In this document: positions 26,253-35,159 of the stretch, piece by piece
Numbering within the stretch: the first letter of the stretch is position 1
Layout of the letters: every line of letters starts with the position of its first letter
NCBI RefSeq assembly: GCF_001439805.1
Contig: NZ_JYLK01000012.1
Location: forward strand, 1-64,000
DNA from: Pseudomonas trivialis
GTDB lineage: Bacteria; Pseudomonadota; Gammaproteobacteria; Pseudomonadales; Pseudomonadaceae
Length of the DNA: 64,000 nt
Direction: 5' to 3'
Made by a program: the position numbers and the translations under genes
The notes under the pieces: generated by a model
What the model was told of the DNA's origin: nothing
The model's database searches: none
The model's input: the letters and a program-made list of their open reading frames with translations, nothing else

Positions 26253-27119
26253 TCAGGGGTGAGCCGGCGCCCTGCGAATACCCAGCCGGCTGATCCACAC
26301 CGCCCCCAGAATCACCAACCCACCCAACGCCAGGCGCCCCAGCGGCTCATGCTGGTTCCAGATCAGCAGGTTCAGCAACAGCCCCACCGGCACATGCAGG
26401 TTGTTGACCACCGCCAGCGTGCCGCCATTAACCAGGCACGCGCCCTTGTTCCACCAGTACATGCCCAATGCGGTGCTGACCAGGCCCAGGAACAGCAACA
26501 CGCCCCACTGCAACGGCGCCTGCGGCAGAAAGTCGGCCTTGCCGAACAGCAGGAACGCCGGCAACACCACCAACAACGCCCCCAGGTAGAAATAACCGAA
26601 ACGCCGGTAGTGCGGCTGATCGCTCGGATAGCGCGCCACCAGATGCTTGTACATGACCTGCCCGGCGGCGTAGGTGAAGTTGGCCAGTTGCAGCAGCAGG
26701 AAACCCATCAGGAAGTTCGGGGTGATCTGGTCGAAGCGAATCACCGCCGCGCCCGCCACCGCCACCAGTGCCGCCACCAGCGCCCACGGGTTGAAGCGCC
26801 GGTTGAGAGCATCTTCGATCAGCGTCACATGCAACGGCGTGAGGATGGTGAACAGCAGCACTTCCGGCACCGTCAATACGCGAAAGCTCAGGTACAGGCA
26901 GACGTAGGTCACGCCAAACTGCAGCGCGCCGATTACCAGCATGCTGCGCATGAAGGCCGGCTCCACCGAGCGCCAGCGGGTCAGCGGGAGAAAGATCAAG
27001 CCGGCCAGCACCACGCGCACCAACACCGCGAAGTAGCTGTCAACGTGACCGGCGAGGTATTCGCCGATCAAGCTGAAGGAAAATGCCTGAATCAGGGTGA
27101 CAACCAGTAGATAGCCCAT
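26253..27119 (-). CDS. EamA/DMT-family transporter
   Basis: 288 aa from the ATG at 27119. Ten predicted membrane helices in two EamA repeats, with LAGLIFLPLTRWRS, FGVTYVCLYLSFRVLTVPE and the second-half STALGMYWWNKGACLVNG. It resembles the carboxylate/amino-acid transporter subgroup; the substrate is unknown. The reading frame is open upstream to an ATG at 27287, so 56 extra residues could be read, but a strong terminator (27182-27217) lies inside that stretch and belongs to a small RNA. Expression of the transporter may therefore depend on read-through. Confidence 0.88.
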   Translation of the reverse strand: MGYLLVVTLIQAFSFSLIGEYLAGHVDSYFAVLVRVVLAGLIFLPLTRWRSVEPAFMRSMLVIGALQFGVTYVCLYLSFRVLTVPEVLLFTILTPLHVTLIEDALNRRFNPWALVAALVAVAGAAVIRFDQITPNFLMGFLLLQLANFTYAAGQVMYKHLVARYPSDQPHYRRFGYFYLGALLVVLPAFLLFGKADFLPQAPLQWGVLLFLGLVSTALGMYWWNKGACLVNGGTLAVVNNLHVPVGLLLNLLIWNQHEPLGRLALGGLVILGAVWISRLGIRRAPAHP

Positions 27120-27181
27120 GCGCGCCTCGTTTCGAATGGGCGGGACATTAAAGGTTTTCGACGTTTGAAGAAACTCGGGGC

Positions 27182-27217
27182 AAAAAAAACCCGACCTCGC
27201 TAAAGCGGCAGTCGGGC
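27182..27217 (-). terminator. Rho-independent terminator inside the transporter leader
   Basis: Read on the minus strand: stem CCCGAC/GTCGGG (27211-27216 pairs with 27190-27195) followed by an eight-base T-run (27182-27189). It is placed 62 bases before the transporter start. It would end the PhrS-like small RNA or attenuate the transporter. Confidence 0.85.
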
Positions 27218-27395
27218 AGGAGCACTCAGGAGCAACAAGTGCAAAGGGAGGTTCGTACGCGTACTTGAAGGGTTTGCGTGGGGCCATATAAACAGCGCGC
27301 GATTATCTGACGATTAAAGGATCAGGCGGCCGGAGCAAACACTGCCTTGCTGGCCGCTGTGTTCGATGATCAGAACGTTGCACGCCCGCTTGTAG
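27182..27395 (-). ncRNA. phrS: PhrS-like small RNA with a short reading frame (5' end uncertain)
   Basis: About 400 bases (27120-27525) lack a conventional gene but hold a small-RNA layout on the minus strand: an ATG at 27287, a compact frame MAPRKPFKYAYEPPFALVAP, and a terminator whose T-run encodes the SGFF at codons 32-35. In P. aeruginosa PhrS is about 213 nt, ends in a terminator and carries an ORF of 37 codons, so size and layout agree. As I recall, P. aeruginosa phrS lies near the helicase gene PA3308; a similar helicase is 2.4 kb away here. The 5' end is set only from that length. I found no convincing Anr box upstream. The assignment is from layout and memory of the family, not alignment. 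Confidence 0.5.
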
Positions 27396-27525
27396 GCTTC
27401 ATCTGCAAAAGATGTAAGTCGATGGAGCGAAGACTAACCAGGGCTAACTCGATAAAAAAGCGCAAAAAACTGCTATAAACCATCTATAAATTTGTTTATA
27501 AGCAAAGGCATGCCCCGCTGCCGCT

Positions 27526-27840
27526 TTATTTTGGGCCGCAGGTCAAGGCAATGCGCATCTTGATAATCGCGCGATTGAACTTGACCGTGGTGTTGGTGTT
27601 TTTACCGGCTGGCACCGTCACCGTGCGGCGACGCGGCGATTCGGGACCGTTGGTAAAGATGACCGAACACACCGCGTCGTGGGTGCCGTAGTTGCTCAAC
27701 TGGATCGAGCTGATGTCGGCGTCGACGTCCGAGGCCGTGTAATCAATGCTTACGCCTTCGATTTTCTTGCTCACATCGATGGGGTAGGCAAACGCACTGA
27801 TCGGCAGCAGCGCCAGCAGCACACAACACAATTTTCTCAT
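27526..27840 (-). CDS. Secreted hypothetical protein, 104 aa
   Basis: Starts MRKLCCVLLALLPISAFAYP, a clear Sec signal peptide with cleavage after AFA. The mature part is beta-rich with two cysteines (AVCSVIF and ALTCGPK) that could form a disulfide. A basic loop, GPESPRRRTVTVPAGKNTN, lies between. The start at 27840 is chosen because the signal peptide begins there; an upstream frame to 27888 has no support. It is divergent from the LysR gene at 27890 with only 49 bases between. No known family is recognised. Confidence 0.7.
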   Translation of the reverse strand: MRKLCCVLLALLPISAFAYPIDVSKKIEGVSIDYTASDVDADISSIQLSNYGTHDAVCSVIFTNGPESPRRRTVTVPAGKNTNTTVKFNRAIIKMRIALTCGPK

Positions 27841-27889
27841 TCGGCAGTCTCCAATAAGGACTGTCAGCTTAGGACAAGAGGAACCCATC

Positions 27890-28813
27890 TTGAAAGCGCC
27901 CCGCGTTACCCTTGATCAATGGCGCACGCTGCAGGCCGTGGTCGACCACGGCGGCTTCGCCCAGGCCGCCGAAGCGCTGCACCGATCGCAGTCCTCGGTG
28001 AGCTACACCGTGGCGCGCATGCAGGACCAGCTCGGTGTGCCGCTGTTGCGCATCGACGGGCGCAAGGCCGTACTCACCGACGCCGGTGAAGTGCTGCTGC
28101 GCCGTTCCCGCCAACTGGTCAAGAACGCCAGCCAGTTGGAAGACCTCGCCCACCATATGGAACAAGGCTGGGAAGCCGAAGTGCGGCTGGTGGTGGATGC
28201 CGCCTACCCCAACACACGGCTGGTGCGTGCGCTGACCGCGTTCATGCCGCAAAGCCGTGGCTGCCGCGTGCGCCTGCGTGAAGAGGTGCTGTCGGGCGTG
28301 GAAGAACTGTTGATTGAAGGCGTGGCCGACCTGGCGATCTGCAGCTTCAGCATTGCCGGTTACCTGGGCACCGAACTGAGCGACGTGGAGTTCATTGCCG
28401 TCGCCCACCCGGATCACCCTCTGCACCGCATGAATCGCGAGCTGAGCTTCCAGGACCTGGAAAGCCAGATGCAAGTGGTGATTCGCGACTCCGGGCGTCA
28501 ACAGCCGCGCGACGTGGGCTGGCTCGGCGCCGAGCAGCGCTGGACCGTCGGCAGCCTGGCCACCGCTGCCTCCTTCGTGGGCAGCGGCCTGGGCTTTGCG
28601 TGGCTGCCCCGGCATTTGATCGAACGCGAAATCGCCGAGGGCGTACTCAAGCAGCTACCCTTGGAGCAGGGAGCCAGCCGTCACCCCACGTTTTATCTGT
28701 ACTCCAATAAGGACAAACCCTTGGGGCCGGCCACGCAAATTCTGGTTGAATTGCTGCGCAGCTTTGACACGGCGCCGCTGGACGCGCCTTTCGCCGCCCC
28801 ACGGCAAAGCTGA
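27890..28813 (+). CDS. LysR-family transcriptional regulator
   Basis: 307 aa, starting at a TTG (27890) with AGAGGAA seven bases upstream. The HTH (about 7-65) reads LDQWRTLQAVVDHGGFAQAA and SQSSVSYTVARMQDQLG. The substrate-binding domain follows, with DLAICSF and GSGLGFAWLP. The target is unknown; the divergent secreted protein 49 bases away is the obvious candidate, and the tiny gap would hold both promoters. TTG initiation suggests low expression, as often in autoregulated LysR genes. Confidence 0.88.
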   Translation: MKAPRVTLDQWRTLQAVVDHGGFAQAAEALHRSQSSVSYTVARMQDQLGVPLLRIDGRKAVLTDAGEVLLRRSRQLVKNASQLEDLAHHMEQGWEAEVRLVVDAAYPNTRLVRALTAFMPQSRGCRVRLREEVLSGVEELLIEGVADLAICSFSIAGYLGTELSDVEFIAVAHPDHPLHRMNRELSFQDLESQMQVVIRDSGRQQPRDVGWLGAEQRWTVGSLATAASFVGSGLGFAWLPRHLIEREIAEGVLKQLPLEQGASRHPTFYLYSNKDKPLGPATQILVELLRSFDTAPLDAPFAAPRQS

Positions 28814-28990
28814 AACGGCGCTCACCCAGGCCACTATGCTGGGCAAACCACCGCAAACGTGCTTATCTCGCCCGCTGGACACAACGGCGGGCCGGGATCA
28901 GCAGGAACAACGCACCCGGCTGACCTGTCCTAACCCTGTCACTGCGCCGAACACGACCACTCGACACCACCACTCAGGATCACTGACCCC

Positions 28991-29554
28991 ATGCTGAAAA
29001 AAATTGCCTTCTTTGCCGGTTCCGTACTGTTTGCCGCCAACCTGATGGCGGCCCAGCCGGCCAAGCCCCCGCATGTATTGATCTCCACCACCAACGGCGA
29101 CATTGAAATCGAACTGGACCCGGTCAAGGCGCCGATCAGTACCAAAAACTTCCTGGCCTATGTGGACAAGGGTTTCTACACCAACACGATTTTCCACCGG
29201 GTCATTCCAGGCTTCATGGTCCAGGGCGGCGGGTTCACCCAGCAGATGTCGCAGAAGCCGACCGAAGCGCCGATCAAGAACGAAGCCAGCAACGGCCTGC
29301 ATAACGTACGCGGGACGCTGTCGATGGCGCGTACCTCGAACCCGGATTCGGCCACCAGCCAGTTCTTCATCAACGTGGCCGACAACGCTTTCCTCGACCC
29401 GGGTCGCGATGCCGGTTACGCGGTATTCGCCAAAGTGGTCAAGGGCATGGACGTGGTGGACGTCATCGTCAACTCCCAGACCACCACCAAGCAAGGCATG
29501 CAGAACGTGCCAATCGACCCTGTCCTGATCAAGTCGGCCAAGCGCATCGACTAA
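28991..29554 (+). CDS. ppiA: Periplasmic peptidyl-prolyl cis-trans isomerase (cyclophilin A)
   Basis: 187 aa with a Sec signal peptide (MLKKIAFFAGSVLFAANLMAA). PpiA accelerates proline isomerisation during folding of exported proteins. The cyclophilin core shows FHRVIPGFMVQGGGF, SMARTSNPDSATSQFFINV and YAVFAKVVKGMDVVD, which cover the catalytic Arg and the Phe/Gln pocket. It is followed by the ABC transporter at 29635, the same neighbour as in P. aeruginosa (PA3227-PA3228). A GC hairpin (29574-29594) lies between the two genes. Confidence 0.95.
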   Translation: MLKKIAFFAGSVLFAANLMAAQPAKPPHVLISTTNGDIEIELDPVKAPISTKNFLAYVDKGFYTNTIFHRVIPGFMVQGGGFTQQMSQKPTEAPIKNEASNGLHNVRGTLSMARTSNPDSATSQFFINVADNAFLDPGRDAGYAVFAKVVKGMDVVDVIVNSQTTTKQGMQNVPIDPVLIKSAKRID

Positions 29555-29573
29555 GGTTTGCAGGGAGTTCCGT

Positions 29574-29594
29574 GCGCGGCCCACAAGGCCGCGC
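29574..29594. other. GC hairpin between ppiA and the ABC transporter
   Basis: Eight-bp stem GCGCGGCC/GGCCGCGC around ACAA-type loop bases, 20 bases after the ppiA stop. There is no T-run, so it may be an attenuator or RNA-stability element rather than a terminator. Confidence 0.5.
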
Positions 29595-29634
29595 GCGCAT
29601 TTGAAAGGAGAGCCCGCCCGGCGGGTGTCAACCC

Positions 29635-31467
29635 ATGCTCTATCGTCGTTTTGAACAACTGATCGACATCTTCCGCGACGCGCCCAGCGCCGCCCCGCCC
29701 GATAAAGTCCTGCCCTTCTACCTTTACTACCTGCGCCAGGTGTGGCCGCATTTTGCCGCCTTGCTGGTGGTGGGTTTGATCGGCGCCTTGATCGAAGTCG
29801 CGCTGTTCAGCTACCTGAGCCGCATCATCGACCTGGCCCAGGGCACGCCCCCAGCCGACTTCTTCCAGGTGCACAGCGCCGAGCTGATCTGGATGGCCGT
29901 GGTCGCCCTGCTGCTACGCCCGATTTTCGGCGCGCTGCACGACCTGCTGGTGCACCAGACCATCAGCCCCGGCATGACCAGCCTGATCCGCTGGCAAAAC
30001 CACAGCTATGTACTCAAGCAGAGCCTGAATTTCTTCCAGAACGATTTTGCCGGGCGTATCGCCCAGCGCATCATGCAGACCGGCAACTCCCTGCGCGACT
30101 CCGCCGTGGCAGCCGTGGACGCGATCTGGCACGTGGCCATTTACGCCATCAGCGCCCTGGTGCTGTTTGCCGAGGCCGACTGGCGTCTGATGATCCCGCT
30201 GGTAACCTGGATCGTCTGTTACAGCCTCACGCTGCGTTACTTCGTTCCGCGGGTGAAGGACCGCTCGGTGATTTCCTCCGAAGCGCGCTCCAAGCTGATG
30301 GGCCGTATTGTCGACGGCTACACCAATATCACCACTTTGAAGCTGTTCGCCCATACCCGGTCCGAGCAGGAATACGCCAGGGAAGCGATCATCGAGCAGA
30401 CCGAAAAAACCCAGTTGGCCAGCCGCGTGGTGACCAGCATGGACGTGGTGATCACCACCATGAACGGCCTGCTGATCGTCACCACCACCGGCCTTGCGCT
30501 GTGGCTGTGGACGCACTCGCTCATCTCGGTGGGCGCGATTGCCCTGGCCACCGGCCTGGTGATCCGCATCGTCAACATGTCCGGCTGGATCATGTGGGTG
30601 GTCAACGGCATTTTCGAAAACATCGGCATGGTGCAGGACGGCCTCAAAACCATCGCACAACCCCTGGCCGTGATCGACCGCGACAACGCCCAGCGCCTGC
30701 AAGTCCCCCATGGCGAGGTGCGCTTTGAGCAGGTGGATTTCCACTATGGCAAGCAGAGCGGGATCATTGGCGGCCTGAACCTTGAGATCAAGGCCGGGGA
30801 AAAGATCGGCCTGATCGGTCCATCGGGCGCGGGCAAGTCAACCTTGGTCAACCTGCTGCTGCGCCTCTACGACCTGCAAGGCGGACGCATCCTGATCGAC
30901 GGCCAGAACATCGCCGAAGTCGCCCAGGAAACCCTGCGCGAGCAGATCGGCATGATCACCCAGGACACGTCGCTGCTGCATCGCTCGATCCGCGACAATT
31001 TGCTGTACGGCAAGCCCGACGCCACCGACGAAGAACTCTGGGCCGCGATCCACAAGGCGCGCGCCGATGAGTTCATCCCGCTGCTCTCTGACGCCGAGGG
31101 CCGCACCGGGCTGGACGCGCATGTGGGCGAGCGCGGCGTCAAACTCTCCGGCGGGCAGCGTCAGCGTATCGCCATCGCCCGTGTGCTGCTCAAGGACGCG
31201 CCGATTCTGATCATGGACGAAGCCACCTCGGCACTGGACTCGGAAGTGGAAGCGGCGATCCAGGAAAGCCTCGAAACCCTGATGCAGGGCAAGACCGTGA
31301 TTGCGATTGCGCACCGACTGTCGACCATCGCACGCATGGACCGCCTGGTGGTGCTGGAGAAGGGCCGGATCGCCGAAAGCGGCAACCATGCGCAGCTGCT
31401 GGCACACGGTGGCCTGTATGCACGGCTGTGGCAGCACCAGACGGGTGGGTTTGTCGGAATCGACTGA
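29635..31467 (+). CDS. ABC exporter, fused permease-ATPase
   Basis: 610 aa half-transporter with six membrane helices (about 40-330) and a C-terminal ATPase. ATPase motifs: Walker A GPSGAGKST, signature LSGGQRQ, Walker B ILIMDEATSALD, and H-loop AHRLSTIARMD. It likely works as a homodimer exporting a lipid or hydrophobic compound; the substrate is unknown. The nearest good ribosome site (AAAGGAG, 29604-29610) is 24 bases from the ATG, with a small hairpin CCCGC/GCGGG between them, which is unusual. It follows ppiA. Confidence 0.92.
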   Translation: MLYRRFEQLIDIFRDAPSAAPPDKVLPFYLYYLRQVWPHFAALLVVGLIGALIEVALFSYLSRIIDLAQGTPPADFFQVHSAELIWMAVVALLLRPIFGALHDLLVHQTISPGMTSLIRWQNHSYVLKQSLNFFQNDFAGRIAQRIMQTGNSLRDSAVAAVDAIWHVAIYAISALVLFAEADWRLMIPLVTWIVCYSLTLRYFVPRVKDRSVISSEARSKLMGRIVDGYTNITTLKLFAHTRSEQEYAREAIIEQTEKTQLASRVVTSMDVVITTMNGLLIVTTTGLALWLWTHSLISVGAIALATGLVIRIVNMSGWIMWVVNGIFENIGMVQDGLKTIAQPLAVIDRDNAQRLQVPHGEVRFEQVDFHYGKQSGIIGGLNLEIKAGEKIGLIGPSGAGKSTLVNLLLRLYDLQGGRILIDGQNIAEVAQETLREQIGMITQDTSLLHRSIRDNLLYGKPDATDEELWAAIHKARADEFIPLLSDAEGRTGLDAHVGERGVKLSGGQRQRIAIARVLLKDAPILIMDEATSALDSEVEAAIQESLETLMQGKTVIAIAHRLSTIARMDRLVVLEKGRIAESGNHAQLLAHGGLYARLWQHQTGGFVGID

Positions 31468-31518
31468 GGTGTGCACGTTTTGAGTATGGAAAAGAGGGCA
31501 AGCTGAGACAGGGTCCGG

Positions 31519-32643
31519 TCAGCCCTGCCGATACGGCAGGGCTGCCCTTGCTTCTTCGGCATACGCCAGAATCCCCACACGCTCCCTTTCCAGGAAATCC
31601 TCCACGGCATTCTTCAACCCCGGATGGCGCAGGTAATGCCACGAGTGGGTGATCACCGGCTCGAACCCGCGAATCAGTTTGTGCTCGCCCTGGGCGCCGG
31701 CGTCGAAGCGTTGCAGGCCTTCGGCGATGGCGTAGTCCATGCCCTGGTAGAAACAGGTCTCGAAATGCAGACGGTCGAATTCGGCCAGGCAGCCCCAGTA
31801 ACGGCCGTAGAAACTGTCACCGCCGACCAGGCTGAACGCCATCGCCACCGGGCGCGAACCCTGTTTGGCCAGCACCACGCGGATCATCTCGGGCATGCGC
31901 TCGGCCAACAGGCTGAAAAACGCGCGGGTCAGGTAAGGTGCCTGGCGGCGTACCGCGTAGGTGTTGGCGTAGCAGGCGTAGACGAAATCCCATTGTGCTT
32001 CGCTCAGTTGATGGCCGTGCAGCCACTCGAACTCGATGCCCTGCCCCGCCACCTGTTCCCGTTCCTTGCGCATCTGTTTGCGCTTGCGTGAACTCAAGGC
32101 GTCGAGAAAATCCTGAAAATCGCGGTAGCCCCGGTTTTGCCAGTGAAATTGGCAGCCCAGGCGCTGCAGCCAGCCCGGCTGCCGGGTCAAGGCGTCATCG
32201 GCCAGCACGTCGGTGAAGTTGATATGCGCACTGGAGAGCCCTTCTATTTCCAGGTAGCCCGGCAAACTGTTGAGCAACTCGAAACCGTCCTCGGCACTCG
32301 CCGCCAGCAGGCGCGGCCCGCTTACCGGGCTGAATGGCACCGCCATGAGCAGCTTGGGGTAGTAGTCGATGCCGGCACGCGCGCAGGCATCGGCCCAGCC
32401 ATGGTCGAACACATACTCGCCGTAGGAATGCCACTTGCGATAACCGGGCAATGCTGCCACCAGCCGATCACCTTCCCAGTGCAGCAGATGCTCGGGCTGC
32501 CAGCCCGACTGCGGGCCCAGGCTGGCGCTGTCTTCCAGCGCACTCAAAAAGGCATGCCGAACGAACGGCTGGCCCTCGGGCACTAGGGCATCCCACACCG
32601 ACGGGGCGATTTCGCACAGTTTGTCCAGACGTTGCAACGGCAT
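31519..32643 (-). CDS. DUF482 / GNAT-like peptidoglycan-type acyltransferase family protein
   Basis: 374 aa from the ATG at 32643, with GAGG six bases upstream; starts at 32649 (ATG) or 32655 (GTG) are alternatives. PF04339 proteins have a doubled GNAT/FemAB fold. Visible motifs are FVRHAFLSALEDSASLGPQS near the N-terminus, SSRKRKQMRKEREQV, and the second-half FYGRYWGCLAEFDRLHFETC and GAQGEHKLIRGFEP. The reaction is not established. The gene stands alone, convergent with the ABC exporter. Confidence 0.85.
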   Translation of the reverse strand: MPLQRLDKLCEIAPSVWDALVPEGQPFVRHAFLSALEDSASLGPQSGWQPEHLLHWEGDRLVAALPGYRKWHSYGEYVFDHGWADACARAGIDYYPKLLMAVPFSPVSGPRLLAASAEDGFELLNSLPGYLEIEGLSSAHINFTDVLADDALTRQPGWLQRLGCQFHWQNRGYRDFQDFLDALSSRKRKQMRKEREQVAGQGIEFEWLHGHQLSEAQWDFVYACYANTYAVRRQAPYLTRAFFSLLAERMPEMIRVVLAKQGSRPVAMAFSLVGGDSFYGRYWGCLAEFDRLHFETCFYQGMDYAIAEGLQRFDAGAQGEHKLIRGFEPVITHSWHYLRHPGLKNAVEDFLERERVGILAYAEEARAALPYRQG

Positions 32644-32931
32644 CGGCATCCTCACTGGTGGTTGGCGTAGAAGCCTGGCGAGTATCGCTCATCACGGTAG
32701 CCGTTCACACCTCGAAAAACCGCGGACAGGGCTCTAGACCAATAGTTCCGCGCGCCAGGCGGTTGTCATCAAGATGAAATCACATAGCCACCACTCCGTC
32801 ATAAACGGAAGTGATACTGACCGAGTTTTTTAGAGCATCTGATTCTAACCAAATAGCCATTTTTGCCGTCCGTCATCGGGCGTTCGTGTCCTGGAGGGTC
32901 TATTCCCTCCTCCTCACTTTCGGAGATTGAT

Positions 32932-34254
32932 ATGCGTCTTGCTTCCACCAAAACTGCGGCGGTCCTGTGCGGCGGCCTGTTACTGGCCCTGAGCGTGCCG
33001 GCCAGCGCCGCAGTCGACGCTAAATTGCTCGACATGCTCAAGGCCAACGGCCAGATCACTGCGGCGCAGTACGCCGAACTGCAAACCGAACTCGCCAAGG
33101 ATCAGAAAGAACAGCAGATCGCGCGGCAAGCTCAGCAAGAGAGCAACGAACAGATCGCCGCCACCGCGAAAAAGACCAATGACCTGAGCACGTTCGACCA
33201 GAAGCTGGCCTGGGCCGCCAAGACTCAGTTCAAGGGCGACGTGCGGTTCCGTCAGGAAACCATCAAGATCGACGGCGAGCCCAACAACGGCGGGCGTGAC
33301 AAGGACCGTCAACGGATCCGTGCGCGCCTGGGCGCCTACACCGAGATCAACCCGCAAGTGGACACCGGCATCCGTATCGCCACCGGTGGTGGCGACGATG
33401 CGCGCTCCACCAACCAGGACCAGGACGGTTATTTCAACAAAAAATCGATCTGGCTGGACCTCGGCTACATCGACTACCACCCGGACCAGATCAAGAACCT
33501 GCACGTGATCGGCGGCAAGATGCTGCAACCGTGGGTGAGCATGGGCGACGTGATCTGGGACAGCGACATCAACCCCGAAGGCCTGGCAGTCACCTACAAA
33601 TACCCATTGGGCAGCAGCGCCGAACTGTTCGGCAGCCTGGGCAACTACAACCTCAAAGACAACGTGGACGGCGACGGCGTGCAGTTTCGCCACGACCTGC
33701 GCCTGACGTCCGGCCAGCTGGGTACGCGCTTCTCGATCACCGACAATCTGAAAATGACCCTGGGCGGCAGCGTCTACGCCTACCAGAACGACCGCGACAG
33801 CCGCTGCACAACCACCACGACGCCTTGCGCACTGGCGGTCAACGGTAACTCGGCCGACAACGAATTCCGCCTGTACGAAGGCTTCGCCCAGGCCGACATC
33901 GGCGGCCTGGCCGTGCCTCTGGCGTTCTACGGTCAGTATGTGAAAAACAACGATGCCGTGACCGATCAGGACACCGCATGGCTGGTGGGGGCCAAGTCGA
34001 AGGTGTTCGGTTTCAACCTGGACTACAACTACCGCGATGTTCAACGTAACGCGGTGGTCGGCGCCTTCACCGACTCGGACTTCGCCAACGGTACCACCGG
34101 CTCGCGCGGTCACAAGATGAAGGTCAGCTACGACATCGACAAGAACTTCGCCCTCGGTGCCACGTACTTCCTGACCAAGGCCGACTTCGCCAGCCGTACG
34201 CAGCGTGATGCCAACACCAACACCCTGCAGCTGGATGCTGAAGCCAAGTTCTGA
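32932..34254 (+). CDS. Putative outer-membrane porin
   Basis: 440 aa starting MRLASTKTAAVLCGGLLLAL with cleavage near PASAAVD. A short coiled coil rich in Q/E/K (about 30-85) follows. Then come about 350 residues of alternating beta strands with many aromatic and acidic residues, ending in EAKF, the terminal Phe typical of BAM substrates. The coiled coil before the barrel suggests a trimer or peptidoglycan contact. The 280-base region upstream (32650-32931) contains the promoter and no gene. It ends 8 bases from the convergent anti-sigma gene. The substrate is unknown. Confidence 0.82.
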   Translation: MRLASTKTAAVLCGGLLLALSVPASAAVDAKLLDMLKANGQITAAQYAELQTELAKDQKEQQIARQAQQESNEQIAATAKKTNDLSTFDQKLAWAAKTQFKGDVRFRQETIKIDGEPNNGGRDKDRQRIRARLGAYTEINPQVDTGIRIATGGGDDARSTNQDQDGYFNKKSIWLDLGYIDYHPDQIKNLHVIGGKMLQPWVSMGDVIWDSDINPEGLAVTYKYPLGSSAELFGSLGNYNLKDNVDGDGVQFRHDLRLTSGQLGTRFSITDNLKMTLGGSVYAYQNDRDSRCTTTTTPCALAVNGNSADNEFRLYEGFAQADIGGLAVPLAFYGQYVKNNDAVTDQDTAWLVGAKSKVFGFNLDYNYRDVQRNAVVGAFTDSDFANGTTGSRGHKMKVSYDIDKNFALGATYFLTKADFASRTQRDANTNTLQLDAEAKF

Positions 34255-34262
34255 TAACTCCG

Positions 34263-34496
34263 CTACCCGCCCTTGCGCCGCTCGGCAGCCAGCCGTTCGG
34301 CCAGGGCATCCACTTCTGGCACCGGTGCCTGCGGCATCCTCTTGAGCATCGCCTGCATCAGGCGCATTTGACGGATAAAGCGGCGGCAGTTGGGGCAGAA
34401 CATCAAGTGATGACGCACCAGCAGACGCTCGCGAAAGGTCAGTTGCCCATCGAGGTAATCACTGGAGCGTGCCACTTGTTCTTTACAGGTCAACAT
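34263..34496 (-). CDS. Zinc-finger anti-sigma factor
   Basis: 77 aa. The ZAS (zf-HC2) motif is clear: C4 in MLTCKEQ, then HHLMFCPNCRRF giving HxxxCxxC near residues 30-37. Such proteins hold an ECF sigma factor inactive in the cytoplasm until stress or redox change. The start overlaps the sigma gene end by 7 bases, so translation is coupled. There is no membrane helix, so it is a soluble sensor, possibly responding to oxidation of the zinc cysteines. Confidence 0.85.
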   Translation of the reverse strand: MLTCKEQVARSSDYLDGQLTFRERLLVRHHLMFCPNCRRFIRQMRLMQAMLKRMPQAPVPEVDALAERLAAERRKGG

Positions 34497-35104
34497 TCTC
34501 CCGTTTCCTCAAAATGTTCCACCGCGGCGAACACCTTCAGCCGCGCTCGGTGCAGAAGCACACGGACATTCGAGAGCGAGAGTGTCAAAAGATTACAGAT
34601 TTCTTCCAATTCCAGGCCCTGGCGCTCGCGCAGCACCAGTACGCTGCTTTGCAAGTCCGACAAACTCAATAACGTATGCTCCAGGCAATTGCGCAATTCA
34701 TCTTCGCTCAACAAGGCTTCCGGGGTGTCCTGATGCCAGGCATACGGGGCGACGGCCCAGTGGCCATCATCGGGGGAGAAGCGCTCTGCGCCAATCGTGC
34801 CATGGGGCGAAGGCAGATCGTCGAGCAGCACTTCCCGACGGTTCTGCTTGTAGCGGCCCTTGGCGGCGTTGGCCGTGATGGTCAGCAACCAGGTCTTGAG
34901 ACTGGACCGCCCCTCGAATTTGCCGAGGTTGCGCACCACCGACAGCCAGGCGTCCTGCACCACTTCATCGGCGTGGCGCTGGCCAACGATGGCATACGCC
35001 ACGACGCGCATGGCGCTCTGGTAGGCGGTGACCAGTTCCTTATAGGCCTGCTGCTCTCCCTTGAGCAGGCGTTCAAGCAGGTGCGCGTCGTCCGCTGCTG
35101 CCAT
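34490..35104 (-). CDS. ECF-type RNA polymerase sigma factor
   Basis: 204 aa. The sigma-2 region (about 15-80) has YKELVTAYQSAMRVVAYAIV, ADEVVQDAWLSVVRNLGKFE and the WLLTITANAAKGRYKQ promoter-opening segment. A variable linker (90-130) follows. Sigma-4 (about 140-195) has LSLSDLQSSVLVLRERQGLE and LSLSNVRVLLHRARLKV. It lies 55 bases downstream of the KAS III-like gene and overlaps its zinc-finger partner. As I recall, the same order (PA3286, PA3285) exists in P. aeruginosa. The regulon is unknown. Confidence 0.9.
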   Translation of the reverse strand: MAAADDAHLLERLLKGEQQAYKELVTAYQSAMRVVAYAIVGQRHADEVVQDAWLSVVRNLGKFEGRSSLKTWLLTITANAAKGRYKQNRREVLLDDLPSPHGTIGAERFSPDDGHWAVAPYAWHQDTPEALLSEDELRNCLEHTLLSLSDLQSSVLVLRERQGLELEEICNLLTLSLSNVRVLLHRARLKVFAAVEHFEETGEC

Positions 35105-35159
35105 TCAAGACCTCGACATTCCGGATAAAACCGCTCCAATCACGCCTGCAAGCAGAGGA

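Noticed and set aside
27420..27460. Anr box upstream of the PhrS-like RNA
   Set aside because: PhrS is Anr-controlled in P. aeruginosa, so I searched for TTGAT-N4-ATCAA. Only poor partial matches were found, so no site is annotated.
32863..32931. Upstream extension of the putative porin
   Set aside because: It would add 23 residues before a clean signal peptide that starts at 32932, with GGAG just before that ATG.
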